From NCBI RefSeq assembly GCF_013200955.2, contig NZ_CP053697.2, forward strand, positions 4,340,001 through 4,404,000: 64,000 nt of DNA, given 5' to 3'. Position 1 is the first letter of the stretch; every line of letters begins with the position of its first letter. This document shows positions 24,363 to 32,944 of the stretch, one piece after another. The notes under the pieces were generated by a model. That model was not told the origin of the DNA, searched no databases, and saw only the letters and a program-made list of their open reading frames with translations. The translations under genes were made by a program, and so were the position numbers. Origin of the DNA: Pseudomonas campi (GTDB lineage: Bacteria > Pseudomonadota > Gammaproteobacteria > Pseudomonadales > Pseudomonadaceae).

Positions 24363-25421
24363 TTACAGCAGAGACAGCTGCCCGCCAGGCGGGGCGAACT
24401 GGCTGCAGTCGAGACCGAAACCTTCGCGCCGACTCAGCCCCAGGCGCTTGAGCGCCAGCTGGAAGCGCTGAGCCAGCAGCTCGGCGAACACCCCCTGGCC
24501 GCGAAAGCGCTGGCCGAAGCGGCTGTCGTACAGCTCGCCGCCGCGGTTCTGCCGAATCAGGCTCAGCACATGCTCGGCACGCTGCGGGTGGTGCGCCTGC
24601 AACCACTCCTCGAACAGCGGCGCCACCTCGCGCGGCAGACGCAGCAGCATGTAGTTGGCGCTCTGCGCGCCGGCCTGTTTGGCCGCTTCCAGCAGGCTCT
24701 CCAGCTCCATGTCGTTGATCATCGGGATCATCGGCGAGCACAGCACGCCCACCGGGATGCGGTTCTCGCGCAGCACGCGGATCGTCCGCAAACGCGCTGA
24801 AGGTGCAGCGGCGCGCGGTTCGAGGATGCGTTTGAGCTCGTCATCCAGGGTGGTCAGGCTGATATACACCGAGACCAGACGACGCTCGGCCAGTTGAGTC
24901 AGCAAGTCGAGATCGCGCAGGATCAGCGCACCCTTGGTAACGATGGTCAGTGGGTGGCCATAGCGCAGCAACACCTCCAGGCAACGACGGGTCAGCTGGT
25001 GTTCACGCTCGATCGGTTGATAGGGGTCGGTGTTGCTGCCCAAGGCAATCGGTGCACAGACATAGCCTGGTTTGCTCAGCTGCTGTTCGAGCAGGGCCGG
25101 CGCGTTGCGCTTGGCGATCAGTTTGGTCTCGAAGTCGATGCCCGGCGAGAGATCCCAGTAGGCATGGCTGGGCCGCGCATAGCAGTAGATGCAGCCGTGT
25201 TCGCAACCACGATAGGGATTGAGCGAACGGTCGAACGGCAGGTCCGGTGACTGGTTACGGCTGATGATGCTCTTGGCCATTTCCACCCGCACCTCGGTGG
25301 CACGACTGGGCGGCACCTCCTGGAACCAGCCGTCGTCACTGGCGATGATGCGCTGCGGCGCGAAACGGTTGTGCGGATTGCTGGCGGTACCGCGACCGCG
25401 CGGCGGCAAGGAAACGGACAT
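24363..25421 (-). CDS. SOS-controlled radical SAM protein (PA0069 / SplB-related)
   Basis: A 352-residue radical SAM enzyme. The iron-sulfur motif GCEHGCIYCYARPSH (CX3CX2C, about 73-87) begins a partial TIM barrel; GSNTDPYQPIE and KGALILRDLDLL are typical of the SplB/Rv2578c-type group related to spore photoproduct lyase. A perfect LexA box lies 19 bases upstream of the start codon, so the gene should be induced by DNA damage. A role in nucleic-acid repair is therefore inferred; the substrate is unknown. The PAO1 ortholog PA0069 is, as I recall, also reported in the LexA regulon. Confidence 0.88.
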   Translation of the reverse strand: MSVSLPPRGRGTASNPHNRFAPQRIIASDDGWFQEVPPSRATEVRVEMAKSIISRNQSPDLPFDRSLNPYRGCEHGCIYCYARPSHAYWDLSPGIDFETKLIAKRNAPALLEQQLSKPGYVCAPIALGSNTDPYQPIEREHQLTRRCLEVLLRYGHPLTIVTKGALILRDLDLLTQLAERRLVSVYISLTTLDDELKRILEPRAAAPSARLRTIRVLRENRIPVGVLCSPMIPMINDMELESLLEAAKQAGAQSANYMLLRLPREVAPLFEEWLQAHHPQRAEHVLSLIRQNRGGELYDSRFGQRFRGQGVFAELLAQRFQLALKRLGLSRREGFGLDCSQFAPPGGQLSLL

Positions 25422-25439
25422 ACGGGACGCTCACGAATA

Positions 25440-25455
25440 CTGTATATAAAAACAG
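25440..25455. promoter_or_regulatory. LexA (SOS) box
   Basis: CTGTATATAAAAACAG matches the gammaproteobacterial LexA consensus CTGT-N8-ACAG with the preferred AT-rich centre, flanked by the symmetric AATA/TATT. It lies 19 bases upstream of the radical SAM start codon, where bound LexA would block transcription. Confidence 0.88.
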
Positions 25456-25567
25456 TATTCGTTTTGCGCCCGTTTGACCAGAGCGACGGCGACGGCTGGT
25501 CGCCTACTCCGGCTTTTTATGGCCTGCCATCCTTGGCAGCCACCCTCCGGGTCGTCGCTGTGCGACG

Positions 25568-25591
25568 TTAAAAATAGCTCCCTGCTATTTT
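25568..25591 (-). terminator. Terminator overlapping the stop codon of the zinc-ribbon gene
   Basis: On the minus strand AAAATAGC and GCTATTTT form an 8-bp stem with loop AGGGA, ending in five T. The TAG stop of the zinc-ribbon gene is inside the left arm. The stem is AT-rich, so the terminator is of moderate strength. Confidence 0.5.
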
Positions 25592-25854
25592 TTCAGCTTT
25601 GGATTGGGGAAGAACTGCACGCCCTGCACCTTGGGATCGGCCGGCTTCGGCGGCGCCAGGCTGACCCGCGTGCCGAGCTCCTTCGGCACCGAGTGGCCCT
25701 GGGCGTTGAGGGTGTCGGCGTAGCCGCAGGTTACACACTCGCGATGCGGCACGCCGTCGACGTTCCACATCTTGATGGTGTCCTGGCCGCTGCAGGCCGG
25801 GCACACGGCGCCGGCGATAAAGCGTTTGGGGGTGACTTCGGGTTGCTCGCTCAT
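25585..25854 (-). CDS. YheV-family zinc-ribbon protein coupled to prlC
   Basis: An 89-residue protein with four cysteines in two CxxC pairs, CPAC (18-21) and CVTC (40-43), forming a zinc ribbon. The sequence between them (KMWNVDGVPHRE) and the following GYADTLNAQG match the YheV group (DUF2387). Its ATG overlaps the prlC stop (ATGA). The same pairing of prlC with yheV is found in enterobacteria, so a functional link with the peptidase is plausible, but the function is unknown. Confidence 0.85.
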   Translation of the reverse strand: MSEQPEVTPKRFIAGAVCPACSGQDTIKMWNVDGVPHRECVTCGYADTLNAQGHSVPKELGTRVSLAPPKPADPKVQGVQFFPNPKLKK

Positions 25855-27899
25855 GCCGCCTCCCCGCTCAGGCCAGAGTGGCGCAGCAGGGCGTCGATGC
25901 TCGGCTCGCGGCCACGGAAGTCGACGAACAGCAGCATCGGCGCCTGGGAGCCGCCACGGGCGAGGATCGCCTCGCGGAAGGCGCGGCCGGTCGCCGGGTT
26001 GAGCACGCCCTCTTCCTCGAACCGGGAGAAGGCATCGGCACTCAGCACCTCGGCCCACTTGTAGCTGTAGTAACCGGCCGCGTAACCGCCGGCGAAGATG
26101 TGCGCGAAGCTGTTGGCGAAGCGGTTGTAGGCCGGCGGGCGCAGCACCGAGACCTCGGCGCGGATGCCTTCGAGCACGTCCAGCACGCTGCGGCCGTCGC
26201 CATGGCTGGCGTGCAGTTCGAAGTCAAACAGGCTGAACTCCAGCTGACGCACCATCATCAGCCCGGACTGGAAGTTCTTCGCCGCCAGCATCTTGTCCAG
26301 CAGGTCCTGGGGCAGGGGCGCACCCGTCTCGTAGTGGCCGGAGATCAGTGCCAGGCCCTCGGGCTCCCAGCACCAGTTCTCCATGAACTGGCTCGGCAGC
26401 TCGACTGCATCCCAGGCCACGCCGTTGATCCCGGACGCGCCGGCATGCTCGACGCGGGTCAGCAGGTGGTGCAGGCCGTGGCCGAATTCGTGGAACAGGG
26501 TGGTGACTTCGTCGTGGGTCAGCAGCGCCGGCTTGCCGAGGGAGGCTGGAGTGAAGTTGCACACCAGGTTGGCCACCGGGCTGACCAGCTTGCCATCGGC
26601 GGCACGGCGCTTGTCGCGAGCGCCATCCATCCAGGCGCCACCACGCTTGTTGGCGCGGGCGTAGAGGTCGAAGAAGAAGCGCCCGACGTGCTGGCCGTTC
26701 TCCTCAATCTCGAACAGGCGCACGTCCGGGTGCCAGCTATCAAAATCACTAAGCTCCTTGATCTGGATGCCGTAGAGCTTCTCGACGATGGCGAACAGGC
26801 CGCTGAGCACCTTGTCGATGGGGAACCAGGCGCGCACCTGCTCCTGGGAAATGCTGTAGCGCTGCTCGCGCAGCTTCTCGCTGTAGTAGCCGACGTCCCA
26901 GCTTTGCAGATCGGCGCAGCCCTGATCAAAGGCGAAGGCTTGCAGTTCCTCCAGGTCCTGGGCGGCGAAGGACTTGCTGCGCACGGCCAGGTCGCGAAGG
27001 AAATGCAGCACCTGGTCGGTATTTTCGGCCATCTTGCTGGCCAGCGACAGTTCGCTGTAATTGCCGAAACCGAGCAGGCGGGCCAGTTCCTGGCGCAGGT
27101 CGAGGATCTCGGCCATCAGCGGGCCGTTGTCGAACTGGCCGGCATTCGGCCCCTGGTCGGAGGCGCGGGTGCAGTAGGCGGCATACAGCTCTTCGCGCAG
27201 GGCGCGGTCGTCGGCGTAGGTCATCACCGCGAAGTAGCTGGGGAATTCCAGGCTGATCAGCCAGCCGTCCAGGCCCTTGGCCTCGGCGGCCTGGGCCATC
27301 TGCGCCTTGGCCGAGTCGGTCAGGCCGGCCAGAGCGGCTTCCTCGGTGACGTGCTTGGTCCAGGCCTGGGTGGCGTCGAGCAGCTGGTTGGAGAATTTGC
27401 TGGTCAGCTCGGACAGCTTCATCTGGATCTCGCCGTAGCGCTTCTGCTCGGCGGCCGGCAGGTCGATGCCGGACAGGCGGAAGTCGCGCAGGGTGTGCTC
27501 GAGGATGGTCTGTTGCGCCACGTCGAAACCGCCAGCGGCCGGACTGCCGGCCAGCGCTTCATAAGCCTCGAACAGCGGCTTGTTCTGGCCCATCTCGGTC
27601 CAGTACTCGGACAGTTTGGGCAGGCAGGCCTCGTAGGCTGCGCGCAACTCGGCACTGTTGCACACCGCATTGAGGTGGCTGACCGGGCTCCAGGCGCGAC
27701 CCAGGCGTGCGCCTAGTTCGTCGAGGGCCAGCACCAGGCCGTCCCAGCTCGGCGCGGCGCGCTGGCTTGCGAGGATGGACACCAGCGCCGCGCGGCTGTC
27801 GGCGAGGATGCTGTCGATGGCCGGCTCGACATGCTCGGGCTTGATTGCGGAGTAGGGCGGCAGGTCGAAATCCTGGAGAAGCGGGTTGCTGGCAGACAC
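25851..27899 (-). CDS. prlC: Oligopeptidase A (M3 metallopeptidase)
   Basis: A 682-residue cytosolic thimet-type zinc peptidase that degrades signal peptides and other oligopeptides. The zinc motif HEFGHGLHHLL (about 466-476) is intact, with the third ligand Glu in the following helix (VELPSQFMENW). The N-terminus NPLLQDFDLPPYSAIKPEHV matches the family. GTG at 27899 is chosen because AAAGG lies upstream; a GTG at 27920 is the alternative. It is divergent from the gamma-carbonic anhydrase gene. Confidence 0.95.
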   Translation of the reverse strand: MSASNPLLQDFDLPPYSAIKPEHVEPAIDSILADSRAALVSILASQRAAPSWDGLVLALDELGARLGRAWSPVSHLNAVCNSAELRAAYEACLPKLSEYWTEMGQNKPLFEAYEALAGSPAAGGFDVAQQTILEHTLRDFRLSGIDLPAAEQKRYGEIQMKLSELTSKFSNQLLDATQAWTKHVTEEAALAGLTDSAKAQMAQAAEAKGLDGWLISLEFPSYFAVMTYADDRALREELYAAYCTRASDQGPNAGQFDNGPLMAEILDLRQELARLLGFGNYSELSLASKMAENTDQVLHFLRDLAVRSKSFAAQDLEELQAFAFDQGCADLQSWDVGYYSEKLREQRYSISQEQVRAWFPIDKVLSGLFAIVEKLYGIQIKELSDFDSWHPDVRLFEIEENGQHVGRFFFDLYARANKRGGAWMDGARDKRRAADGKLVSPVANLVCNFTPASLGKPALLTHDEVTTLFHEFGHGLHHLLTRVEHAGASGINGVAWDAVELPSQFMENWCWEPEGLALISGHYETGAPLPQDLLDKMLAAKNFQSGLMMVRQLEFSLFDFELHASHGDGRSVLDVLEGIRAEVSVLRPPAYNRFANSFAHIFAGGYAAGYYSYKWAEVLSADAFSRFEEEGVLNPATGRAFREAILARGGSQAPMLLFVDFRGREPSIDALLRHSGLSGEAA

Positions 27900-28023
27900 G
27901 GCAAGGCACCTTTGATGCACGAATTCATGAACAGGTTATGGGGCCGCAGGCGGCAATTCACAACCGGAATGCCGCGCATGTTAATTACAATCGGGGTAAA
28001 CCGCAGCTTGGGAGCTTTCTATC

Positions 28024-28566
28024 GTGGCGATTCGTAAATATCAGGGGATCAGCCCGCGGCTCGCTGAACAGGTATTTGTCGACCGCTCGGCGGTGGTCAT
28101 CGGCGATGTCGAACTGGGCGAAGACAGCTCGGTGTGGCCCTTCGCTCTGATCCGCGGCGATATGCACCGCATCCGCATCGGCGCGCGCACCAGCGTGCAG
28201 GATGGCAGCGTGCTGCACATCACCCATGCCGGGCCGTTCAACCCGGACGGCTACCCACTGATCATCGGCGACGAGGTGACCATCGGCCACAAGGTCACCC
28301 TGCACGGCTGCACCCTGGGCAACCGCATCCTGGTCGGCATGGGCAGCATTGTCATGGACGGCGCCGTGGTAGAGGACGAGGTGGTGATCGGCGCGGGTTC
28401 GCTGGTGCCGCCGGGCAAGCTGCTGCACAGTGGTTTTCTCTATGTCGGCAGCCCGGTGAAGCAGGCGCGAGCGCTGACCGACAAGGAACGCGCCTTCTTC
28501 AGCTACAGCGCGGCCAACTACGTGAAGCTCAAGGATTTGCACCTGGCCGAGGGGTACGACCAGTGA
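28024..28566 (+). CDS. Gamma-class carbonic anhydrase family protein
   Basis: A 180-residue left-handed beta-helix (hexapeptide repeat) protein. Candidate zinc histidines are in VLHITHAGPF (about 62-67) and IGHKVTLHGC (about 87-93), the spacing seen in YrdA/CaiE/CamH proteins. Many members show little anhydrase activity, so the true reaction is uncertain. The start is a GTG at 28024 with GGGAG upstream. Divergent from prlC. Confidence 0.9.
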   Translation: MAIRKYQGISPRLAEQVFVDRSAVVIGDVELGEDSSVWPFALIRGDMHRIRIGARTSVQDGSVLHITHAGPFNPDGYPLIIGDEVTIGHKVTLHGCTLGNRILVGMGSIVMDGAVVEDEVVIGAGSLVPPGKLLHSGFLYVGSPVKQARALTDKERAFFSYSAANYVKLKDLHLAEGYDQ

Positions 28567-28728
28567 GCTCCTGACCCTGTTCACCGGTAAGTGTTGCTCG
28601 TTTGAGCACCACCACAACCTGCTTGGTGAGGGCGAGCACTGCCACCGGGAATGAACGACCTCACAACGCCGCACCTCATCGGAGGTTAAGCTCGTACCCC
28701 ATCAGGACTGTCGAAAAAGGAACTTTCC

Positions 28729-29664
28729 GTGCACGCCAACCCCTTTGCATCCACCACAATGAACATGCCGGACCGACAATTGCCGGTAGCCTCTAATCAG
28801 CCGTTGGCCTTTGCTCTAACCTGCGCGGCGGTAGCTGCACTGAGTACCCTGTTTAGTATTTTGCTTAGTTGGCTTCAGGATCCGAACTATCCCACCTACA
28901 TGCTGCATAACTTGCCGGCATGGATAGCGAGTTCGACCGCCGCCATCCTTCTCAGCATTGTGGTTGCTGCCCTGTTCGTGCGCAGCTACCTGGAGCGCCA
29001 TCGCATCACTTTTGTACAGCCCAAACGCCTGCTCCTCGGCATCGGGCTGGCAATGCTCGTCGCCAAACTGCTGTTTGGCCTCCTTTTAAGATGGCTATTC
29101 GAGATTTTCTACCCCTGGCTAGATGGGCTGCCGTTTGACATGGAATGGGTGTACGGAGGACTGCAAATCATTTCCTTCAGCCTGACCTTTCTGTTGCCGC
29201 TGTGGCTGGGCCTGCGCCTAGGGACGAAGGCACCCGCCGCGCCGGGAACTGTGGCAGGCGATGAAGCAGCGTTGCTACTGGGGCTGAGCATTATCTTCAT
29301 GGGCTTGCAACTCCTGCTGTCGTTCTCCTACGAGCTGCGGCAGCTGCATGACTGGTCATACCTGATGTACGCCGGCCCGTTACTTCACGGCACACTCGTC
29401 TTCGCCTGCGCCAGACACATGCTGCCGCCCAGGCTCGCCCGGTTTAAACCGGGGAGACTGGCGCTTACCGGCGTGCTGATTTTCGTGGCCTGGCTGCTCG
29501 CCCAGCTATTACTCGCCGGCCTGCTGGTATTCGCGGCGCTGACCAGTTACGACGCGCTCCTGGAGTCGCTACCACTGACTCTCGCCGGAATCGCTGCGCT
29601 CGCCTTGCTCTGGCCACTGACCCTGTTCGGCCTGCGCTGGATCTATCGCGCCGAAGCCGCGTAA
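28729..29664 (+). CDS. Polytopic membrane protein of unknown function
   Basis: A 311-residue protein with about seven or eight hydrophobic segments, for example FALTCAAVAALSTLFSILLS near 28-47 and LALTGVLIFVAWLLAQLLLA near 244. I see no known motif. The start is a GTG with AAAGGAA seven bases upstream. The first half is lower in GC than its neighbours and uses codons rare in this window (ATA, TTA, AGA), which suggests recent acquisition. It is preceded by about 160 bases without a gene. Its 3' end overlaps the convergent lipoprotein peptidase gene by 22 bases. Confidence 0.7.
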   Translation: MHANPFASTTMNMPDRQLPVASNQPLAFALTCAAVAALSTLFSILLSWLQDPNYPTYMLHNLPAWIASSTAAILLSIVVAALFVRSYLERHRITFVQPKRLLLGIGLAMLVAKLLFGLLLRWLFEIFYPWLDGLPFDMEWVYGGLQIISFSLTFLLPLWLGLRLGTKAPAAPGTVAGDEAALLLGLSIIFMGLQLLLSFSYELRQLHDWSYLMYAGPLLHGTLVFACARHMLPPRLARFKPGRLALTGVLIFVAWLLAQLLLAGLLVFAALTSYDALLESLPLTLAGIAALALLWPLTLFGLRWIYRAEAA

Positions 29665-30749
29665 CTGCTTACTCGAGACGAATCCATGAGCGCCGCCAGA
29701 GCGCGTTTGCGCTCGTCCGCCGCCAGCTCGCCAAGGGCCGAAGAGCGGCGGTAGAACTCAGCCCAGTCGCTTCCGGCCTGGGCGAACAGGGCAGCGAAAG
29801 CCGGTACCCAGCGGTCGTAGAGGCCGAAGGGCAGCAGCTTGGCATTGTTCAACGGAGCGTTGATCCAGGCATCGAAACGCCGGTCGCCGCGCCACTGTCT
29901 ATCGCGCAGCTGGCGGTATTCGCTGCGCAGGCGAGCGAACTCGGCGGCCTTGCCCTGGCGTTTTGCCGCGTCGCTGCGCGGGCTGGCGTACAGCTGTTCG
30001 AGACGCGCGCGGCTGGCCAGGATCAGCGCGATGAACTGCTGTTTCTGCCGCTCGCCGGCGTCGTCCTGCGCCGGCAGGCCACGACGGGCGCGCCACTGGC
30101 GCAGGCCCTCCTGCTCGACGAAGCTGGCGAAGGACTCGTTGAACGCGGTGTCGTCCTGCACATACAGCTGCTGATGGGCCAGCTCATGGAAGATCACCGC
30201 GGCCAGGCGCTCGTCGTCCCAGCGCAGCATGCTGTTGAGGATCGGGTCATCGAACCAGCCGAGGGTGGAGTAGGCCTCGATCCCGGCGACATAGGTATCC
30301 AGGCCCTCCTGGCGCAGCAGGGCGGCGGCGCCACGGGCGCGACCCTGCTGGTAGAAACCGCGGTAGGCCACGCAACCGGCGATGGGGAAGCAGTGGGTCA
30401 GCGGCGCCAGCGATAGCTCGGCGGTGGCGAACACATTCCACACCACATAGGGCCGCTGCAGGTCGGCATACAGGCGGTAGCTGCGGTTGTCCGGCAGGCC
30501 CAGCTGGGCGCTGGCGAAACTGCGCGCCTGCTGGGCCAGGGCCAGGCGCCGCTGCAACTGCGGGTCGCGCGCCGGGTCGGCGATGATCGCGCCGACCGGC
30601 TCGCGCGCCTGCAGCAATTGCCACTGGCCGCCAGCCAGTTGGGCGTAATAGTCCAGGCTGCTGCAACCGCTCAGCAGCAAGCCGAGCAGCAGGGGAACCC
30701 CGCAGCGGCGGGCGCGGTCGAGTATGACGAGCGATAGGGTCGGGAGCAT
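29643..30749 (-). CDS. Lipoprotein zinc aminopeptidase-like protein (HExxH)
   Basis: A 368-residue predicted lipoprotein: hydrophobic LLLGLLLSGCSS (lipobox LSGC, cysteine near 27) after a basic start. The catalytic HELAHQQLYV motif lies near residue 190, and NESFASFVEQEG follows about 15 residues later with the likely third ligand Glu. This is the arrangement of the putative aminopeptidase family (DUF2265) of proteobacteria. It probably acts in the periplasm, attached to a membrane. Divergent from a pair of small lipoproteins. The long upstream open frame is antisense and not part of the gene. Confidence 0.82.
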   Translation of the reverse strand: MLPTLSLVILDRARRCGVPLLLGLLLSGCSSLDYYAQLAGGQWQLLQAREPVGAIIADPARDPQLQRRLALAQQARSFASAQLGLPDNRSYRLYADLQRPYVVWNVFATAELSLAPLTHCFPIAGCVAYRGFYQQGRARGAAALLRQEGLDTYVAGIEAYSTLGWFDDPILNSMLRWDDERLAAVIFHELAHQQLYVQDDTAFNESFASFVEQEGLRQWRARRGLPAQDDAGERQKQQFIALILASRARLEQLYASPRSDAAKRQGKAAEFARLRSEYRQLRDRQWRGDRRFDAWINAPLNNAKLLPFGLYDRWVPAFAALFAQAGSDWAEFYRRSSALGELAADERKRALAALMDSSRVSSYAASAR

Positions 30750-30803
30750 GCCGCCGAGCCTATTGCATTGTCCCTGCCGGACGCCAGCCACGAGGAATGT
30801 CAC

Positions 30804-31220
30804 ATGTATCGCCTGATGCTCTGCAGCCTGCCCTTGCTTCTCGCCGGTTGCGCCCTGTGGCTGCCGCGTCACGATCCCGGCCAGGCCTGGATCGAGCTGC
30901 ACGCGGGCGAAGAGCAGCAGTTGCAAGCGCTGCAGGTGGACGACAAGGCCCAGGAGGATGTGCGCTATTTCCAGGTCAGTCCGGGGCGCCATGAGCTGCA
31001 GGTGCGCCTGCAGTTCCAGGTCGCGCCGGGCAATATCGGCCCGACCAGCCAGGCTCATCCGCGCACCTGCCTGCTCAGCCTGGACTACGGCGAATTCGCC
31101 GCCGGCCAGCGCTACAGCCTGAAGGCTGGCAGCCACGGCTTCCGCCCCTGGGCCAGGCTCTACGATGCACACGGCAAACCACTGGCACGCGCCCGCGAAG
31201 GCCGCTGCGGCGAGGTTTGA
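30804..31220 (+). CDS. Small lipoprotein, first of a tandem paralogous pair
   Basis: A 138-residue protein with lipobox LLAGC (cysteine near 16). The mature part has the pattern QAWIELHAGEEQQLQA, then YFQVSPGRHELQVRLQFQV, LDYGEFAAGQRYSLKAGS and ARLYDAHGKPLARA, which recurs in the next gene. GAGGAA precedes the ATG. The two proteins share roughly the same blocks in the same order, so they arose by duplication. The segment resembles PEGA-like or surface beta-sandwich modules, but I do not recognise the family. Confidence 0.75.
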   Translation: MYRLMLCSLPLLLAGCALWLPRHDPGQAWIELHAGEEQQLQALQVDDKAQEDVRYFQVSPGRHELQVRLQFQVAPGNIGPTSQAHPRTCLLSLDYGEFAAGQRYSLKAGSHGFRPWARLYDAHGKPLARAREGRCGEV

Positions 31221-31261
31221 TCGGCGCTATGCTGCACATCTGCCGCCCGGAGTAACCCACC

Positions 31262-31684
31262 ATGCGCCCACTCTTCTTCCTCATCCTGCTCACCCTTGGC
31301 GCCTGCGCCAGCCCGCTGCCAAAGCCCGACCCGCAACAAGCCTGGGTCGAGCTGTATGCCAGCGCCGGTCACACCCTGATGGCGCACAAGCTGGACGATA
31401 AACAGACCCGCGACGGCCGCTACTTTCAGGTCAGCCCCGGCGCCCATGCGCTGGATGTGCGCTTCCAGTTCGAAGTGGCGGGTGGCGGCGGTGGTGGCGA
31501 CTTCAGCAGTGAGCCGCTGCAGATGACCTGCCACCTGCGCCTGCAGTACGACGGCTTCGCCGCCGGCCAGCAGTACCGCATCGAGGCCCGCCCCCTGCAG
31601 TACAAGGCCCAGGCCTGGCTCTATGACAGCCAGCGTCAGGTGCTGGCGCGGGCCAAGGTGCTGCGCTGCAACACTTTTGGTTGA
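31262..31684 (+). CDS. Small lipoprotein, second of a tandem paralogous pair
   Basis: A 140-residue protein with lipobox LGAC (cysteine near 15). Blocks QAWVELYASAGHTLMA, YFQVSPGAHALDVRFQFEV, YDGFAAGQQYRIEA and AWLYDSQRQVLARAKV mirror the preceding gene. It differs by a Gly-rich insertion (GGGGGGDF, about 73-80) and by CHLRLQ, where the partner has CLLSLD. The gap to the first copy is 41 bases, so they are probably co-transcribed. A palindromic repeat follows the stop. Confidence 0.75.
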   Translation: MRPLFFLILLTLGACASPLPKPDPQQAWVELYASAGHTLMAHKLDDKQTRDGRYFQVSPGAHALDVRFQFEVAGGGGGGDFSSEPLQMTCHLRLQYDGFAAGQQYRIEARPLQYKAQAWLYDSQRQVLARAKVLRCNTFG

Positions 31685-31704
31685 TCGCCTGCGGCCTACC
31701 TTTT

Positions 31705-31763
31705 GTAGCCCGGATGCAATCCGGGATCGGAGCCGCCTGCTTCCCGGATTGCATCCGGGCTAC
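31705..31763. repeat. GTAGCCCGGATGCAATCCGG palindrome, copy 1
   Basis: Perfect 22-bp arms (31705-31726 and 31742-31763) starting GTAGCCCGGATGCAATCCGG around a 15-base centre. Two more copies occur at 42610 and 44623. It lies between convergent genes, the usual location for REP-type elements. Confidence 0.85.
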
Positions 31764-31791
31764 GCGATCCGGTGACGCGTGAACGCCGGGC

Positions 31792-32790
31792 TCAGCGCAA
31801 CCCGGCAACAATCTCGAAGCTGCGCAGGCGATGCTCGTGCTGGTACAGGTCGCCGGTGAAGATCAGCTCATCGGCGCCGGTCTGTTCCAGCAGGATCTCC
31901 AGGCGCGCACGCACCTTGTCCGGCCCGCCGATCACCGCCAGGCCGAGGAAATCGCCCACCGCCTGCTGCTCGTGCGGCTGCCAGCGCCCGGCCATGCTCT
32001 CCACGGGCGGACGTAGCACCAGGCTCTGCCCGCGCATCAGCGCCAGCACGCGCTGGAAGGCGGTAGTGGCGAGGAACTCGGCCTCTTCGTCACTGGGCGC
32101 GGCGATCAGCGGTACGCCAACCATCGCATAGGGTTTGTCGAGCACGGCCGAAGGCTGAAAGTTGTCGCGGTAGATGCGCAGCGCCTGGTGCAGGTAGCGC
32201 GGCGCGAAGTGCGCGGCGAAGGCATAGGGCAGGCCTTTCTGCGCCGCCAGCTGGGCGCTGAACAGACTGGAACCGAGCAGCCAGAGCGGCACGTTGCTGT
32301 CCATGCCGGGCATGGCGATCACCTGCTGCCCCGGCTGACGCGGGCCGAGCAGGGCCTGCAGTTCCTCGACATCCTGGGGGAAGTCGTCGGCGCTGCCCAG
32401 GCGGTCGCGGCGCAGGGCGCGGGCGGTCTGCTGGTCGGCCCCCGGCGCGCGGCCGAGGCCCAGTTCGATGCGCCCCGGATACAGCGCGGCGAGGGTGCCG
32501 AACTGCTCGGCCACCACCAGCGGCGCATGGTTGGGCAGCATGATGCCGCCGGAGCCCAGGCGCAGGGTCGTGGTGCCGGCCGCCAGGTAGCCGAGCAGCA
32601 CTGCGGTGGCCGAGCTGGCAATGCCCTCCATGTTGTGGTGCTCGGCCACCCAGTAGCGCGAGAAGCCCACGCGCTCGGCATGCTGGGCCAGGGCCAGGGA
32701 ACGTTGCAGGGCCGGCGCCGGGCCGCTCTCGTCGTCGCGCATGGGCGCCAGGTCGAGGATGGAAATCGGGGTGGTGGACAGCCTGCTCAT
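31792..32790 (-). CDS. Luciferase-like flavin-dependent oxidoreductase
   Basis: A 332-residue LLM-class (bacterial luciferase fold) protein of the MsnO8 type. Landmarks are PISILDLAPM at the N-terminus, RYWVAEHHNM (about 49-58), the phosphate-binding GSGGIMLPNHAPLVVAEQFG (about 82-101) and ELGLGRAPGAD. It should bind reduced FMN/F420-like cofactor and oxidise a small molecule; the substrate is unknown. The start at 32790 has CAGGAGG upstream. No neighbouring pathway genes indicate its role. Confidence 0.88.
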   Translation of the reverse strand: MSRLSTTPISILDLAPMRDDESGPAPALQRSLALAQHAERVGFSRYWVAEHHNMEGIASSATAVLLGYLAAGTTTLRLGSGGIMLPNHAPLVVAEQFGTLAALYPGRIELGLGRAPGADQQTARALRRDRLGSADDFPQDVEELQALLGPRQPGQQVIAMPGMDSNVPLWLLGSSLFSAQLAAQKGLPYAFAAHFAPRYLHQALRIYRDNFQPSAVLDKPYAMVGVPLIAAPSDEEAEFLATTAFQRVLALMRGQSLVLRPPVESMAGRWQPHEQQAVGDFLGLAVIGGPDKVRARLEILLEQTGADELIFTGDLYQHEHRLRSFEIVAGLR

Positions 32791-32944
32791 ACAGCCTCCT
32801 GAGGTCATACAAGCTTTATGGGGCCATCTGCGACAAAGGCAACCCTGATCTCAGCAACGAGCCGCTGGTGCCGGAGCACAGCATTGCGCCTCGGCGGCTG
32901 CGGGGCGGCGCCTTAGCACCTGCCGCACAGGGGATACAGGAGGC

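Noticed and set aside
25878..27716. 612-codon frame opposite prlC
   Set aside because: Shadow of prlC; no start signal and no domain.
29643..31172. Peptidase read from 31172 as a 509-residue protein
   Set aside because: The extension is antisense to the first small lipoprotein and hides the lipobox inside the protein.
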